This document shows, piece by piece, positions 1-8,419 of a DNA stretch of 41,641 nucleotides. Position numbers and translations under genes: made by a program. Source of the stretch: Nostoc sp. NMS2. GTDB taxonomy: Bacteria > Cyanobacteriota > Cyanobacteriia > Cyanobacteriales > Nostocaceae. Numbering within the stretch: position 1 is the first letter of the stretch; each line of letters starts with the position of its first letter. The DNA lies in assembly GCF_017115105.1 (NCBI RefSeq), contig NZ_JABXKH010000162.1, forward strand, positions 1 through 41,641. The letters are read 5' to 3'. The notes beneath the pieces are model-generated. The model was not told where the DNA came from. It saw only the letters and a program-made list of their open reading frames with translations, and did not search any database.

Positions 1-234
1 GAATTAAATCTTACCCTACCTCGGATGGTGTCACTTTGTTTCCAACAAAGATTGCTGATCAGGCAAGTCCTCTTGTCAATAGGCTTTGAGACGCGCTAAC
101 CCTGATCTAATTTGCAGGATGACAGCAAGATTGTCACCCTGAAAGAGTGAGATTTTATCTAGACAATATTTCAGATGTTCCCTAAATCACCATAAGATAA
201 TTAGCGCGGTATTTCTAAGATTGAGGAACATTAA

Positions 235-981
235 ATGACATTATTACAAGGTAAAGTCGCAATTGTCACAGGTGCATCACGAGGAATTGGCAAAGCGATC
301 GCAGTTGAATTAGCTTCACAAGGAGCGATCGCAGTTGTCAATTATGCCAGTTCGAGTACTGCGGCTGAGGCTGTTGTTACAGAAATTACAGCAGTGGGAG
401 GTGAAGCGATCGCTATCCAAGCAGACGTTTCTAAAGGCGATCAAGTAGATGCACTAGTTAACGCCGTCATGGAAAAGTTTAGCCGTGTGGATATCTTAGT
501 CAATAACGCAGGGATTACGCGCGACACACTGCTTTTGCGTTTAAAGCCAGAAGATTGGCAAGCTGTGATAGACCTTAATCTAACTGGTGTTTTCTTATGT
601 ACACGGGCCGTCAGTAAAATCATGCTCAAACAGCGATCGGGGCGAATTATTAACATTACCTCCGTTGCTGGGCAGATGGGCAACCCAGGTCAGTCCAACT
701 ACAGCGCCGCCAAAGCAGGTGTAATCGGCTTCACCAAAAGCGTTGCCAAAGAACTGGCTACTCGCGGCATCACCGTTAACGCCGTCGCCCCTGGCTTCAT
801 CACCACCGATATGACTAGCAGTCTCAATAATCCTGAAGATATTCTCAAATACATCCCCCTTGGTCGCTTCGGTCAGCCCGAAGAAGTCGCCGGGATGGTG
901 CGCTTCCTCGCCGCCGACCCCGCCGCCAACTACATCACCGGACAAGTTTTTAACGTCGATGGCGGAATGGTAATGGCTTAA
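235..981 (+). CDS. fabG: 3-oxoacyl-[acyl-carrier-protein] reductase FabG
   Basis: Reduces 3-oxoacyl-ACP to 3-hydroxyacyl-ACP with NADPH in the cytosolic type II fatty-acid elongation cycle. The 248-residue protein is a classical short-chain dehydrogenase. It has the nucleotide-binding TGASRGIG at residues 12-19, NNAG at 90-93, Asn115, and the catalytic Ser143, Tyr156 and Lys160 (YSAAK). The C-terminus VFNVDGGMVMA is typical of FabG. Length matches the family. GAGGA at 223-227 sits seven bases before the ATG and supports this start. It stands alone; the next gene is 305 bp away. Other short-chain reductases share the fold, such as PhaB-type acetoacetyl-CoA reductases, but the overall sequence reads as housekeeping FabG. 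Confidence 0.93.
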   Translation: MTLLQGKVAIVTGASRGIGKAIAVELASQGAIAVVNYASSSTAAEAVVTEITAVGGEAIAIQADVSKGDQVDALVNAVMEKFSRVDILVNNAGITRDTLLLRLKPEDWQAVIDLNLTGVFLCTRAVSKIMLKQRSGRIINITSVAGQMGNPGQSNYSAAKAGVIGFTKSVAKELATRGITVNAVAPGFITTDMTSSLNNPEDILKYIPLGRFGQPEEVAGMVRFLAADPAANYITGQVFNVDGGMVMA

Positions 982-1286
982 ATAATTCGTAATAGAGCCT
1001 CCGGCACGCTTCGCGAACGTAGTTCGTAATTCGTAATTACGTTTTGTGACGGGGATTTAGCTTAGGTGTTCAATTAGTTCTGCCTGTAGAGGCTATGCTA
1101 CTTTTACCCCTAAACTTTGTTAAAGGAGGCAGGGAGCAGTTTTCCTCCTGCCTCCTGAAGTTGATTCACAACATAATTCTTTTGTCCAGTGCGTAAGCCC
1201 TAATCTTTTAAGATTAGTCTAGAACTGGGTAAAAAACCCGCCACTAAACTAAGTACAGTTATGGTGAGAGTCTACTGGAGGGTTAG
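982..1286. other. Spacer fabG-chrA with a hairpin
   Basis: No gene is seen. Near 1021-1038 there are repeats of the form TTCGTAATT. At 1125-1155 GGAGGCAGG is followed by its complement CCTGCCTCC around a short loop. The stem is stable but has no T-run after it, so it is more likely a repeat relic than a proven terminator. GGAGGG at 1277-1282 is the ribosome binding site of the next gene. Confidence 0.5.
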
Positions 1287-2507
1287 ATGACTAACTCAGC
1301 ACCAAGTCGTTTGGGCGAACTCGCCAAACTGTTTTTTAAACTTGGCGTTATCGGCTTTGGGGGCCCGGTTGCCCATATTGCCATGATTGAAGATGAAGTG
1401 GTTAAGCGTCGTCAGTGGTTGACAAGGGAGCATTTTCTGGATTTGCTAGGCGCAACTAACCTAATTCCTGGGCCAAATTCCACAGAAATGGCTATTCATA
1501 TAGGATACATCTATGCAGGTTGGTTGGGGCTGATTGTCTCAGGTGTTTGTTTTATCTTACCTGCGGTTCTAATTACTGGGGGGTTTGCTTGGGTTTATGT
1601 TGCCTACGGCACTTTACCTCAAGTAGCTCCCCTCCTTTATGGCATTAAACCGGCTGTTTTAGCAATCATTATTAATGCCCTCTGGGGCTTGGCAAAAAAG
1701 GCTGTGAAAACTCGCCAATTGTTGGTGATTGCTTTGGCTGTGGCGTTACTGACATTATTATTCAAATTAAATGAAGTAATTGCCCTATTAGTTGGGGGAT
1801 TGCTGGGTATGGTTTGGTTACATTCTGGCGATAAAAACGACAAACCAGGAAATAAAGCCAACTTTCTAATTGCTAGTCTCACCACAGGTGCGACTTTAAA
1901 GGCATCAACGGTTGTTGCTGCATCGGTAGCTACCGCATCTACTGTAACCAACGTTTCTTTATGGCAGTTGGGTTGGTTTTTTCTCAAAGTCGGTAGTGTT
2001 TTGTTTGGTGGTGGATACCTTTTGGTGGCTTTTCTCCAAGGAGGATTAGTTCAAGAATACGGCTGGCTAACACAACAGCAGTTACTAGATGCGATCGCAA
2101 TTGGTCAATTTACTCCTGGGCCAGTGCTTTCTACGGCTACCTTTATCGGTTATGTCATAGCTGGCATCCCTGGCGCAATTGTGGCCACAATCGGAATTTT
2201 TCTACCTTCTTTTGTTTTCGTTGCTGCCTTGAATCCCTTAATTCCCCGCTTACGGGCCTCTTCTTGGACTAGAGCATTTTTGGATGCTGTGAATGTTAGT
2301 GCTGTAGCGCTAATGGTTGTTACTGCTCTGCAACTGGGGAAAGCCACTTTAACATTACCACAAGCCCCATTTGTAGATTTTCTCGGCTTGGCGATCGCGA
2401 TCGTCTCAGCCATTTTAGCTATTCACTTCCGCGTCAATGCTGCATGGCTAGTTTTTGGTAGCGCTTTTATTGGATGGGGCGCTTCACTCTTGGGCTACAC
2501 TCGTTGA
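1287..2507 (+). CDS. chrA: Chromate transporter, CHR (ChrA) family
   Basis: Inner-membrane carrier of the CHR superfamily, whose characterised members export chromate. The 406-residue protein has the two-domain, internally duplicated long-chain layout. The N-terminal half carries GVIGFGGPVAH (about 21-31) and NLIPGPNSTEMAIHIGY (about 58-74). The C-terminal half repeats these as GSVLFGGGYLLVAFLQ and GQFTPGPVLSTATFIGY. A polar linker rich in K, T and A joins the halves (about 175-220), and most of the rest is hydrophobic. GGAGGG before the ATG fixes the start. No chrB-like regulator is adjacent. The real substrate could be another oxyanion such as sulfate; family membership is secure, specificity is inferred. 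Confidence 0.88.
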   Translation: MTNSAPSRLGELAKLFFKLGVIGFGGPVAHIAMIEDEVVKRRQWLTREHFLDLLGATNLIPGPNSTEMAIHIGYIYAGWLGLIVSGVCFILPAVLITGGFAWVYVAYGTLPQVAPLLYGIKPAVLAIIINALWGLAKKAVKTRQLLVIALAVALLTLLFKLNEVIALLVGGLLGMVWLHSGDKNDKPGNKANFLIASLTTGATLKASTVVAASVATASTVTNVSLWQLGWFFLKVGSVLFGGGYLLVAFLQGGLVQEYGWLTQQQLLDAIAIGQFTPGPVLSTATFIGYVIAGIPGAIVATIGIFLPSFVFVAALNPLIPRLRASSWTRAFLDAVNVSAVALMVVTALQLGKATLTLPQAPFVDFLGLAIAIVSAILAIHFRVNAAWLVFGSAFIGWGASLLGYTR

Positions 2508-2659
2508 AATTGCATATTTTATCGAACAGAATTTGTCATTTGTCATTAGTAAGGGTTTTAAGCCTATTTACGTTTCGTAATATACTTGGGTTTTTCGCGC
2601 CAACTTACTTAGCGATGACGCATTAGTATAGGGGCACAAAGTGCAATTTCGCGTCTCTA

Positions 2660-3982
2660 CTAAAGTTGATTCCGCGCTTTGAGTTGCAGATATCGCTCAA
2701 CTACCTGATCGGCAATTTGATTTGCTGGTGCATCTAGTACTAATACACCTTTTTGTTTCAATTGAGCAAATGCTACCTGTCTTTGCATTAATAAATCAAG
2801 TGCTACGGCACGGGCATAAGCTTCTGTAACATCATCTGTAAAAGTGTGTGCTAAATGGTCAACTTGTGGATCTCGTAGAGTCACACAAAATGGCAGATAG
2901 CGAGGCGCTAACTTTGAGAGTGCAGCCAAGAGTTCCGTAGAGGCGGTGACATCAACTAAGTCTGTAATCACGACTACAAGCGCCCTGCGAGTTTGACGCT
3001 GCACAACATTTGTCACCGCGCCCAAATAATCAGATTCAAATAATACTGGTTGAATTGGAGTTAGGCGATCGATTAGCTGATTCAAATGATGTTGACCGCG
3101 TTCTGGGGGAATCCACGTATGCATCTGGCGGTCAAATACACCAACACCAACGCGATCGCCTCGATGTAACCCCGCCAATGCTAAGGATAAGGTTGCATTC
3201 AAACCCCAGTCAAATCGCTGCAAATTTTGCACCTTTGCGGTCATTAAGCGGCCGCGATCGAGCAAGATGAGTAATGTTTGTTCTTGTTCTGGTTCTAAAA
3301 CCCTCACCAGTGGCGTGGCATTATTGTAAGCCCCAACTCGCCGGGCGGTAGCTTTCCAATCAATAAAGCGCAAATCGTCACCAGTGCGATAGTTCCGCAG
3401 TTCGGCAAACTCTGTACCAATACCAGTTTTACGTTGGCGGATTGATCCTGATGATTGCAATGTCAAACGAATTGTGAGCGATCGCAATCCCACCAAATCA
3501 GGATAAACTTTCACTGGCAAACTTTGGGGAATTTGCCAATCATCCCAAGCTAATCCCCAAATTCCTAATTGTCGGACTTGAATATTTCCCCAAGGAAACT
3601 CGCCGCGCTGTTTTGGGTTGACGGTATAGGTCAATTCTTGACTAGTATTACTGGGAATAATCGCCCGGTGTACGGGTGTTGATACACCAAATCCTGTTGG
3701 GTAGTAATCGCAGATTTCAATTAAGGCGTTGGTATTTGGCGATGTTACTTTTAGCATCACCGGATTATCCCGCCCAATGGATAATCGAGATGGTAATTCG
3801 CGGGTAATTTGCACGCGAGAACGCCGCACCTGCAAGCCATCTGCAACCATCAATCCAAGAATTATGGCATCAAATAGCACAATGATGGCGATGGTTGCTT
3901 TAATGCTGAGAAAAAGGTATAGGATCGGGGCGATGGCTATACCTAAAACCAGCAATAAATAGACTCGTTTGGAAGGAACCAT
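2660..3982 (-). CDS. DUF58 domain protein, membrane-anchored
   Basis: A 440-residue member of the DUF58 family, which is often encoded next to MoxR-type AAA ATPases and has a von Willebrand A-like region. Two hydrophobic segments lie within residues 7-47 (LLLVLGIAIAPILYLFL and IIVLFDAIILGLMV). The family hallmark FAELRNYRTGDDLRFIDW followed by KATAR sits near 190-215, and a VWA-like strand LLILLDRGR follows near 237. No MoxR gene is in this window. The start codon lies 32 bp after the cmpD stop on the same strand, so it may be read from the end of the cmp operon, but nothing in the protein suggests a transport role. Function is unknown. Confidence 0.8.
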   Translation of the reverse strand: MVPSKRVYLLLVLGIAIAPILYLFLSIKATIAIIVLFDAIILGLMVADGLQVRRSRVQITRELPSRLSIGRDNPVMLKVTSPNTNALIEICDYYPTGFGVSTPVHRAIIPSNTSQELTYTVNPKQRGEFPWGNIQVRQLGIWGLAWDDWQIPQSLPVKVYPDLVGLRSLTIRLTLQSSGSIRQRKTGIGTEFAELRNYRTGDDLRFIDWKATARRVGAYNNATPLVRVLEPEQEQTLLILLDRGRLMTAKVQNLQRFDWGLNATLSLALAGLHRGDRVGVGVFDRQMHTWIPPERGQHHLNQLIDRLTPIQPVLFESDYLGAVTNVVQRQTRRALVVVITDLVDVTASTELLAALSKLAPRYLPFCVTLRDPQVDHLAHTFTDDVTEAYARAVALDLLMQRQVAFAQLKQKGVLVLDAPANQIADQVVERYLQLKARNQL

Positions 3983-4014
3983 TTTTGAGAGTGAGAAGTT
4001 AGGAAAAGATTAGC

Positions 4015-4872
4015 TTAACCTACATCATCATGGGCAAAGCGGTTAAAGAGGAAATCTAGGGCATAATTACGTAATTGGTAGTATTGTGGATCTTCCATAA
4101 TACGGGCGCGATCGCGCGGACGAGAAAAAGGAATTTCCATGACTTCGCCTATTTTCGCGTGTGGGCCATTGGTCATCATGACCAATTTATCTGCTAAAAA
4201 TAGTGCCTCGTCGATATCATGGGTAATCATCAGCACTGTACAACGGTTATCGCCCCAAATTTTCAGCAATTCTTCTTGTAATTCTTCTTTGGTGATAGCA
4301 TCCAGCGCCCCAAAAGGTTCATCTAAAATTAAGACTTTCGGACGAATCGCTAAAGCACGGGCGATAGAAACCCGTTGTCTCATCCCACCCGACATTTGCA
4401 TTGGTTTCTTTTCCATTGCATCAGCCAGTCCCACCATTGCTAAATGATCGCGGACGATCGCTCTTTTTTCGGCTTGTGGTTTGTTAGGATAAACGGCGTT
4501 AACAGCTAAGTAGATGTTTTCAAAAGCAGTCCGCCACGGTAGCAAGGCATAGCTTTGGAAGACAACCATCCTGTCTGGGCCTGGCTTGGTAATTGGTTCT
4601 CCTTCCAGCAACACTTCCCCGGAGGTGGGAAAGTTAAAACCGGATACCATATTTAGGAGTGTCGATTTGCCGCAGCCAGAGTGGCCGATGACGCAAAGAA
4701 ATTCGCCCTGCTCGACGTTAAGGTTAACGCCGTCGAGTACAGTGAAGGGGCCTTTCTTTGTCGGATAAACTTTGGTAACGTCTTTAATTTCTAAGAAAGG
4801 TCTGCGACTGGTGGTTGCATTTGTGAATGGTTTTCCTAATGTGTTTGTAGCTGTTGAGTTGCGGTTTTGCAT
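4015..4872 (-). CDS. cmpD: Bicarbonate ABC transporter ATP-binding subunit CmpD
   Basis: Cytoplasmic ATPase that would pair with CmpC to power bicarbonate import through CmpB. The 285-residue protein has Walker A GHSGCGKST (63-71), the Q-loop VVFQSYALLPWRT (103-115), the signature MSGGMRQR (160-167), Walker B LILDE (181-185) and the switch His218. It lacks the solute-binding-like C-terminal domain found in CmpC, as expected for CmpD/NrtD. It is last of the four cmp genes and is separated from cmpC by a 353-bp repeat-filled spacer. ATPase subunits alone cannot separate bicarbonate from nitrate systems; the name rests on the cmpA product. Confidence 0.82.
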   Translation of the reverse strand: MQNRNSTATNTLGKPFTNATTSRRPFLEIKDVTKVYPTKKGPFTVLDGVNLNVEQGEFLCVIGHSGCGKSTLLNMVSGFNFPTSGEVLLEGEPITKPGPDRMVVFQSYALLPWRTAFENIYLAVNAVYPNKPQAEKRAIVRDHLAMVGLADAMEKKPMQMSGGMRQRVSIARALAIRPKVLILDEPFGALDAITKEELQEELLKIWGDNRCTVLMITHDIDEALFLADKLVMMTNGPHAKIGEVMEIPFSRPRDRARIMEDPQYYQLRNYALDFLFNRFAHDDVG

Positions 4873-5225
4873 GGTATTTGGTATTTGGGGATTAAAAAGC
4901 TAAATGTACGCGATGTGCAAATGAATATTCTGACCTCTCTCCAAACCTCTCCCCTAAAAGGGGAGAGGCTTTGACTTTTTCCCCTTCCCTACAAGGGAAG
5001 GGGGTAGGGGGTTAGGTCTGTCTTTTGTTGGTGATATGAAAAGTCAAATTATTAATGGAGTTCAAAGCCTCATTAATGGAGTTCAAGAAATTTTTAACAA
5101 CTAAAATTATTTAATCTTGTGGGGTGGGCATCTTGCCCGCCTTTGATTACGGGCACTCGTGTCGCCCACCCCACAAGAAGTAAGATGTCCTACTTCTTCC
5201 ACTCCCTCTTTCTGTCACGATTTTT
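4873..5225. repeat. cmpC-cmpD spacer with three strong hairpins
   Basis: No gene is seen. CCTCTCCCCT at 4946-4955 pairs with AGGGGAGAGG at 4959-4968. CCCCTTCCCT at 4981-4990 pairs with AGGGAAGGGG at 4994-5003. CTTGTGGGGTGGGC at 5116-5129 pairs with GCCCACCCCACAAG at 5164-5177. The last repeat recurs, split by an insertion, at 24952-25367. These look like dispersed palindromic repeats rather than operon-specific signals, though all would be transcribed inside the cmp message. Confidence 0.7.
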
Positions 5226-7226
5226 TTATGACGCAAGTTTTCTTCTTGGTGCATCAAGAACAACTTCCGCGATTGAAAAATCACATTTAATTTTCAAGCT
5301 GTTGAGATAGGCGATGGGATCGTCGGCGTTAAAGGGAGTACCATCAAACAGTTTGATCGGTTGGCGAATATAGCTAATATCTAAACCTAATTCTCGGGCG
5401 GCGGTGCTGAAAACACGCACTCGACAAACCCGTTCAACAACTTCTACCCAATTTCTGGGGAAGGGAGTGTCACCCCAACGCGCCAATTGACTCATAATCC
5501 AAATTTGTTCGGTGCGGCTGGGGCGGTTAATGGCAGATTCAGAATAAAACTGGTGATGGGCATAGTCGCGCAACGGATGATCTAAGCTACAGACATTATT
5601 ATCTGGATCTTCGAGTTGAATGTATTCTAAATCGGTACTAACATAATCTCGCCCTGCTAAAATTTGCCGAATTTCTTGAGCATTGTCGGGATTTGCACAA
5701 TACACGCAAGCTTCTAGCAAAGCTTTAGTCAAAGCAATGTGCGTATTTGGATAAGTTTCTGCCCAATCTTCCCGTACACCAAGAACTTTACCGGGGTGTC
5801 CAAACCAAACTTCTAAGTCAGTTGCGATGGTAAAGCCGACACCTTCCACAGCCGCACGGTAGTTCCAAGGTTCACCCACGCAGTAACCATCAATACTTCC
5901 GGCTTTTAAGTCGGCTACCATCTGCGCTGGGGGAATGGTCTTCATATCCACATCGCAATCCGGGTCAATTCCACCAGCCGCTAGCCAATAACGCAGCAGC
6001 AAGTTGTGCATAGATGCGGGATGCACTACCCCCATTGTGTGCCGTTGTTCGCGGGTGCGAAGCAGGTATCTTTTAAAATCTGATAGGTTTTGCACGCCTT
6101 GGTCGTAAAAGTGTTTTGCCAAGGTGATGGCATTACCGTTGCGAGTCATGGTAAGGGCAGTGACAACGGGCAGAGGTTGGTTATTATGTCCTCCCAAGGT
6201 TAACCACATTGGCATCCCGGAAGGCATTTGAGCCGCATCCAAATAACCGCCACTCATGCCATCGACGATACCCCGCCAGTTGCTCTCGCGCACGAGGTTA
6301 ACTTCATCTAAACCATGCTTGGCAAAGAAGCCTTTTTCTTTTGCAACTGCTAAGGGGGCGCAAGCTGTTAGAGGTAAAAAGCCAATTTCTAGGTTAACTT
6401 TTTCTAATCCATGACGGGCAACGTCAGCAGTTTTTCTCGCCCGAATTTTCTTAATCCGTTTCTGCTGATTGAGGAAGTAAATCATCTCACTCCGCAAGCT
6501 GTAGTAGCTGGGATGTTCTACTACTTCCATCCGCTTGCGGGGTCTGGGAATATCTACTTCTAAGATGTCACCAATTTTAGATTCGGGGCCGTTGGTTAGC
6601 ATCACGATTCTGTCAGATAACAGCACTGCTTCATCGACATCATGTGTCACCATCACGGCGGTAACTTCATTTGCTTCGCAGATTTGCATGAGTTGTTCTT
6701 GCAAATTGCCGCGTGTGAGTGCATCCAATGCACCAAAGGGTTCATCTAGCAAGAGTAATTTGGGACGAATCGCTAAGGCGCGGGCGATCGCAACTCGCTG
6801 TTTTTGTCCACCTGATAACATTCCCGGTTGTTTGTCAGCATGGGGACGCAAACCCACCATATCAATATGTTTTTCGATAATATCGTTGCGCTCGTCTGTG
6901 GGTAAACCCTTCATTACCGAGTCCACAGCGAGGGCAATATTTTCTCTTACCGTCCGCCAAGGTAATAGCGAATAATTTTGGAACACCACCATCCTGTCTG
7001 GCCCAGGTTTGGTAATTTTTTGTCCTTCTAAGGTGACAAGACCCTCAGTTGGCAAATCCAAACCTGCAATCATATTTAAGAGAGTAGATTTGCCGCAACC
7101 GGAGTGACCAATCAAAGAAACGAATTCCCCTTTTTTTATTTGGAGGTCGATTCCTTTAAGGGCGATATATTTGCCACCACCAGTTAATTCAAAAACTTTT
7201 TCAATTTGATCGACAGCTACAAACAT
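5226..7226 (-). CDS. cmpC: Bicarbonate ABC transporter ATPase/regulatory subunit CmpC
   Basis: A two-part cytoplasmic subunit of 666 residues, the usual CmpC/NrtC size. Residues 1-270 form an ABC ATPase: Walker A GHSGCGKST (40-48), Q-loop VVFQNYSLLPWRT, signature LSGGQKQR (137-144), Walker B LLLLDE (157-162) and switch His195. From about residue 278 to the end the protein resembles the substrate-binding subunit (EIGFLPLTACAPLAVAKEKG; LLRYWLAAGGIDPDCDVD; GYCVGEPWNYRA) but has no signal peptide. In the nitrate paralogue this domain mediates regulation of uptake; here it probably senses a small anion on the inside. It lies between cmpB and cmpD with spacers of 232 and 353 bp. Confidence 0.86.
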   Translation of the reverse strand: MFVAVDQIEKVFELTGGGKYIALKGIDLQIKKGEFVSLIGHSGCGKSTLLNMIAGLDLPTEGLVTLEGQKITKPGPDRMVVFQNYSLLPWRTVRENIALAVDSVMKGLPTDERNDIIEKHIDMVGLRPHADKQPGMLSGGQKQRVAIARALAIRPKLLLLDEPFGALDALTRGNLQEQLMQICEANEVTAVMVTHDVDEAVLLSDRIVMLTNGPESKIGDILEVDIPRPRKRMEVVEHPSYYSLRSEMIYFLNQQKRIKKIRARKTADVARHGLEKVNLEIGFLPLTACAPLAVAKEKGFFAKHGLDEVNLVRESNWRGIVDGMSGGYLDAAQMPSGMPMWLTLGGHNNQPLPVVTALTMTRNGNAITLAKHFYDQGVQNLSDFKRYLLRTREQRHTMGVVHPASMHNLLLRYWLAAGGIDPDCDVDMKTIPPAQMVADLKAGSIDGYCVGEPWNYRAAVEGVGFTIATDLEVWFGHPGKVLGVREDWAETYPNTHIALTKALLEACVYCANPDNAQEIRQILAGRDYVSTDLEYIQLEDPDNNVCSLDHPLRDYAHHQFYSESAINRPSRTEQIWIMSQLARWGDTPFPRNWVEVVERVCRVRVFSTAARELGLDISYIRQPIKLFDGTPFNADDPIAYLNSLKIKCDFSIAEVVLDAPRRKLAS

Positions 7227-7458
7227 CTTATTTATCCTTTGTCATTTGTCCTTTGTCTTTTGTCACTTGTCCTTGATACGTGGTCATTAGATCGTGTTTT
7301 CAAACCTCTCTTTAAACACCATAGTCTTTGAAAATCCCCCCAACCCCCCTTTTTAAGGGGGGCTTTTAGGATTTCTTTTCCCCCTTTTTTAAGGGGATCT
7401 TCGAGTTTGAAAACAATCCCTAGTCCTTAGTTTTTTACAAATGACTAATGACCAATGA
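7227..7458. repeat. cmpB-cmpC spacer: heptamer repeats and hairpins
   Basis: TTTGTC-type heptamers run through about 7231-7270. CCCCCCTT at 7344-7351 pairs with AAGGGGGG at 7355-7362, and CCCCTT at 7382-7387 pairs with AAGGGG at 7392-7397. No coding potential is visible. The repeats are shared with other spacers in the window. Confidence 0.65.
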
Positions 7459-8298
7459 CTATTTTTGCTCTGCTGGTAAAATCTTGTTTTGAAGCCAACC
7501 CATCATTTTGTCTAGCACTAAGCCGACAACGCCGATATAAACTAGAGCTAAAATCACTTCGCTGACGTTGTTATTTTGATAGGCATCCCAGATAAAGAAG
7601 CCGATTCCGACAATACCGGACATGACAATTTCGGCGGCGATAATCGCTAACCAAGCTAAACCGATCGCAATTCTTAAGCCGGTAAAAATGTAGGGTAATG
7701 CCGCCGGAATCAAAATATTAAGGAAATATTCTTTGCGGCTAAGTTGCAGAACTTTGGCGACGTTGTTGTAATCTTGGGGAATTTGGGTAACGCCGACAGC
7801 AGTGTTAATTAAGATGGGCCAAATGGCGGTGATGAAAATTACGAATAAGGCGGCTGGTTCGTTTTGTCGTAAAGCTGCTAAAGAAATTGGTACCCAAGCT
7901 AGAGGTGGTACAGTCCGCAGTAGTTGAAAGATGGGGTCTAAAGCTTTAGACATGGTTCTATTGACACCAATCAAAACCCCTAAGCCAATACCAACGATCG
8001 CAGCTAGGGTATAACTGATAGCAACCCGTTTCAGACTGGCGAGAATCTGCCAAAATAGACCTTTATCAAGACCACCTCGGTCATAAAAGGGCCAGAAAAT
8101 GAGAACCCAAGTGTCTTGGATAACCTGTATTGGGCCTGGTAATGTGGCTCCTGGAGTCCAAGAGAAGAGTTGCCAAATAGTCAGAAAGATTGCGATCGCG
8201 ATCGCTGGAGGTATAAGGTCAGGAAATTGCTTTTTCAGACCGGATATAAAGCTATTATTCAATCTAGGACTTACAGGGCGTTTTTGGGCGACTGTCAT
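7459..8298 (-). CDS. cmpB: Bicarbonate ABC transporter permease CmpB
   Basis: Membrane-spanning subunit of the bicarbonate importer, 279 residues. About six hydrophobic segments can be picked out, starting with PPAIAIAIFLTIWQLF near residue 30. The cytoplasmic EAA-type loop that contacts the ATPase reads IPAALPYIFTGLRIAIGLAW (about 196-215). The protein belongs to the NrtB/SsuC/TauC-like permease family. GAGGAGAA just before the ATG supports the start. It is 121 bp downstream of cmpA and upstream of cmpC on the same strand. A nitrate or sulfonate permease would look similar; the substrate is assigned from CmpA. Confidence 0.85.
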   Translation of the reverse strand: MTVAQKRPVSPRLNNSFISGLKKQFPDLIPPAIAIAIFLTIWQLFSWTPGATLPGPIQVIQDTWVLIFWPFYDRGGLDKGLFWQILASLKRVAISYTLAAIVGIGLGVLIGVNRTMSKALDPIFQLLRTVPPLAWVPISLAALRQNEPAALFVIFITAIWPILINTAVGVTQIPQDYNNVAKVLQLSRKEYFLNILIPAALPYIFTGLRIAIGLAWLAIIAAEIVMSGIVGIGFFIWDAYQNNNVSEVILALVYIGVVGLVLDKMMGWLQNKILPAEQK

Positions 8299-8378
8299 GA
8301 TGCTGTGTTCTCCTCAAATTTTACTTCTTTGTCATTTGTCATTTGTCTTTTGTCCTTTGCAAATAACTAATGACCCTT

Positions 8379-8406
8379 GTACAGACGCGATTAATCGCGT
8401 CTGTAC
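8379..8406. repeat. Perfect 28-bp palindrome in the cmpA-cmpB spacer
   Basis: GTACAGACGCGATT is followed directly by its exact complement AATCGCGTCTGTAC. The same core (AGACGCGAT...CGCGTCTGT) occurs three times at 12019-12110, so it is a dispersed repeat. It would fold to a hairpin in the cmp transcript. Upstream, 8331-8357 holds TTTGTC heptamers. Confidence 0.75.
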
Positions 8407-8419
8407 TCTTGACCAATGA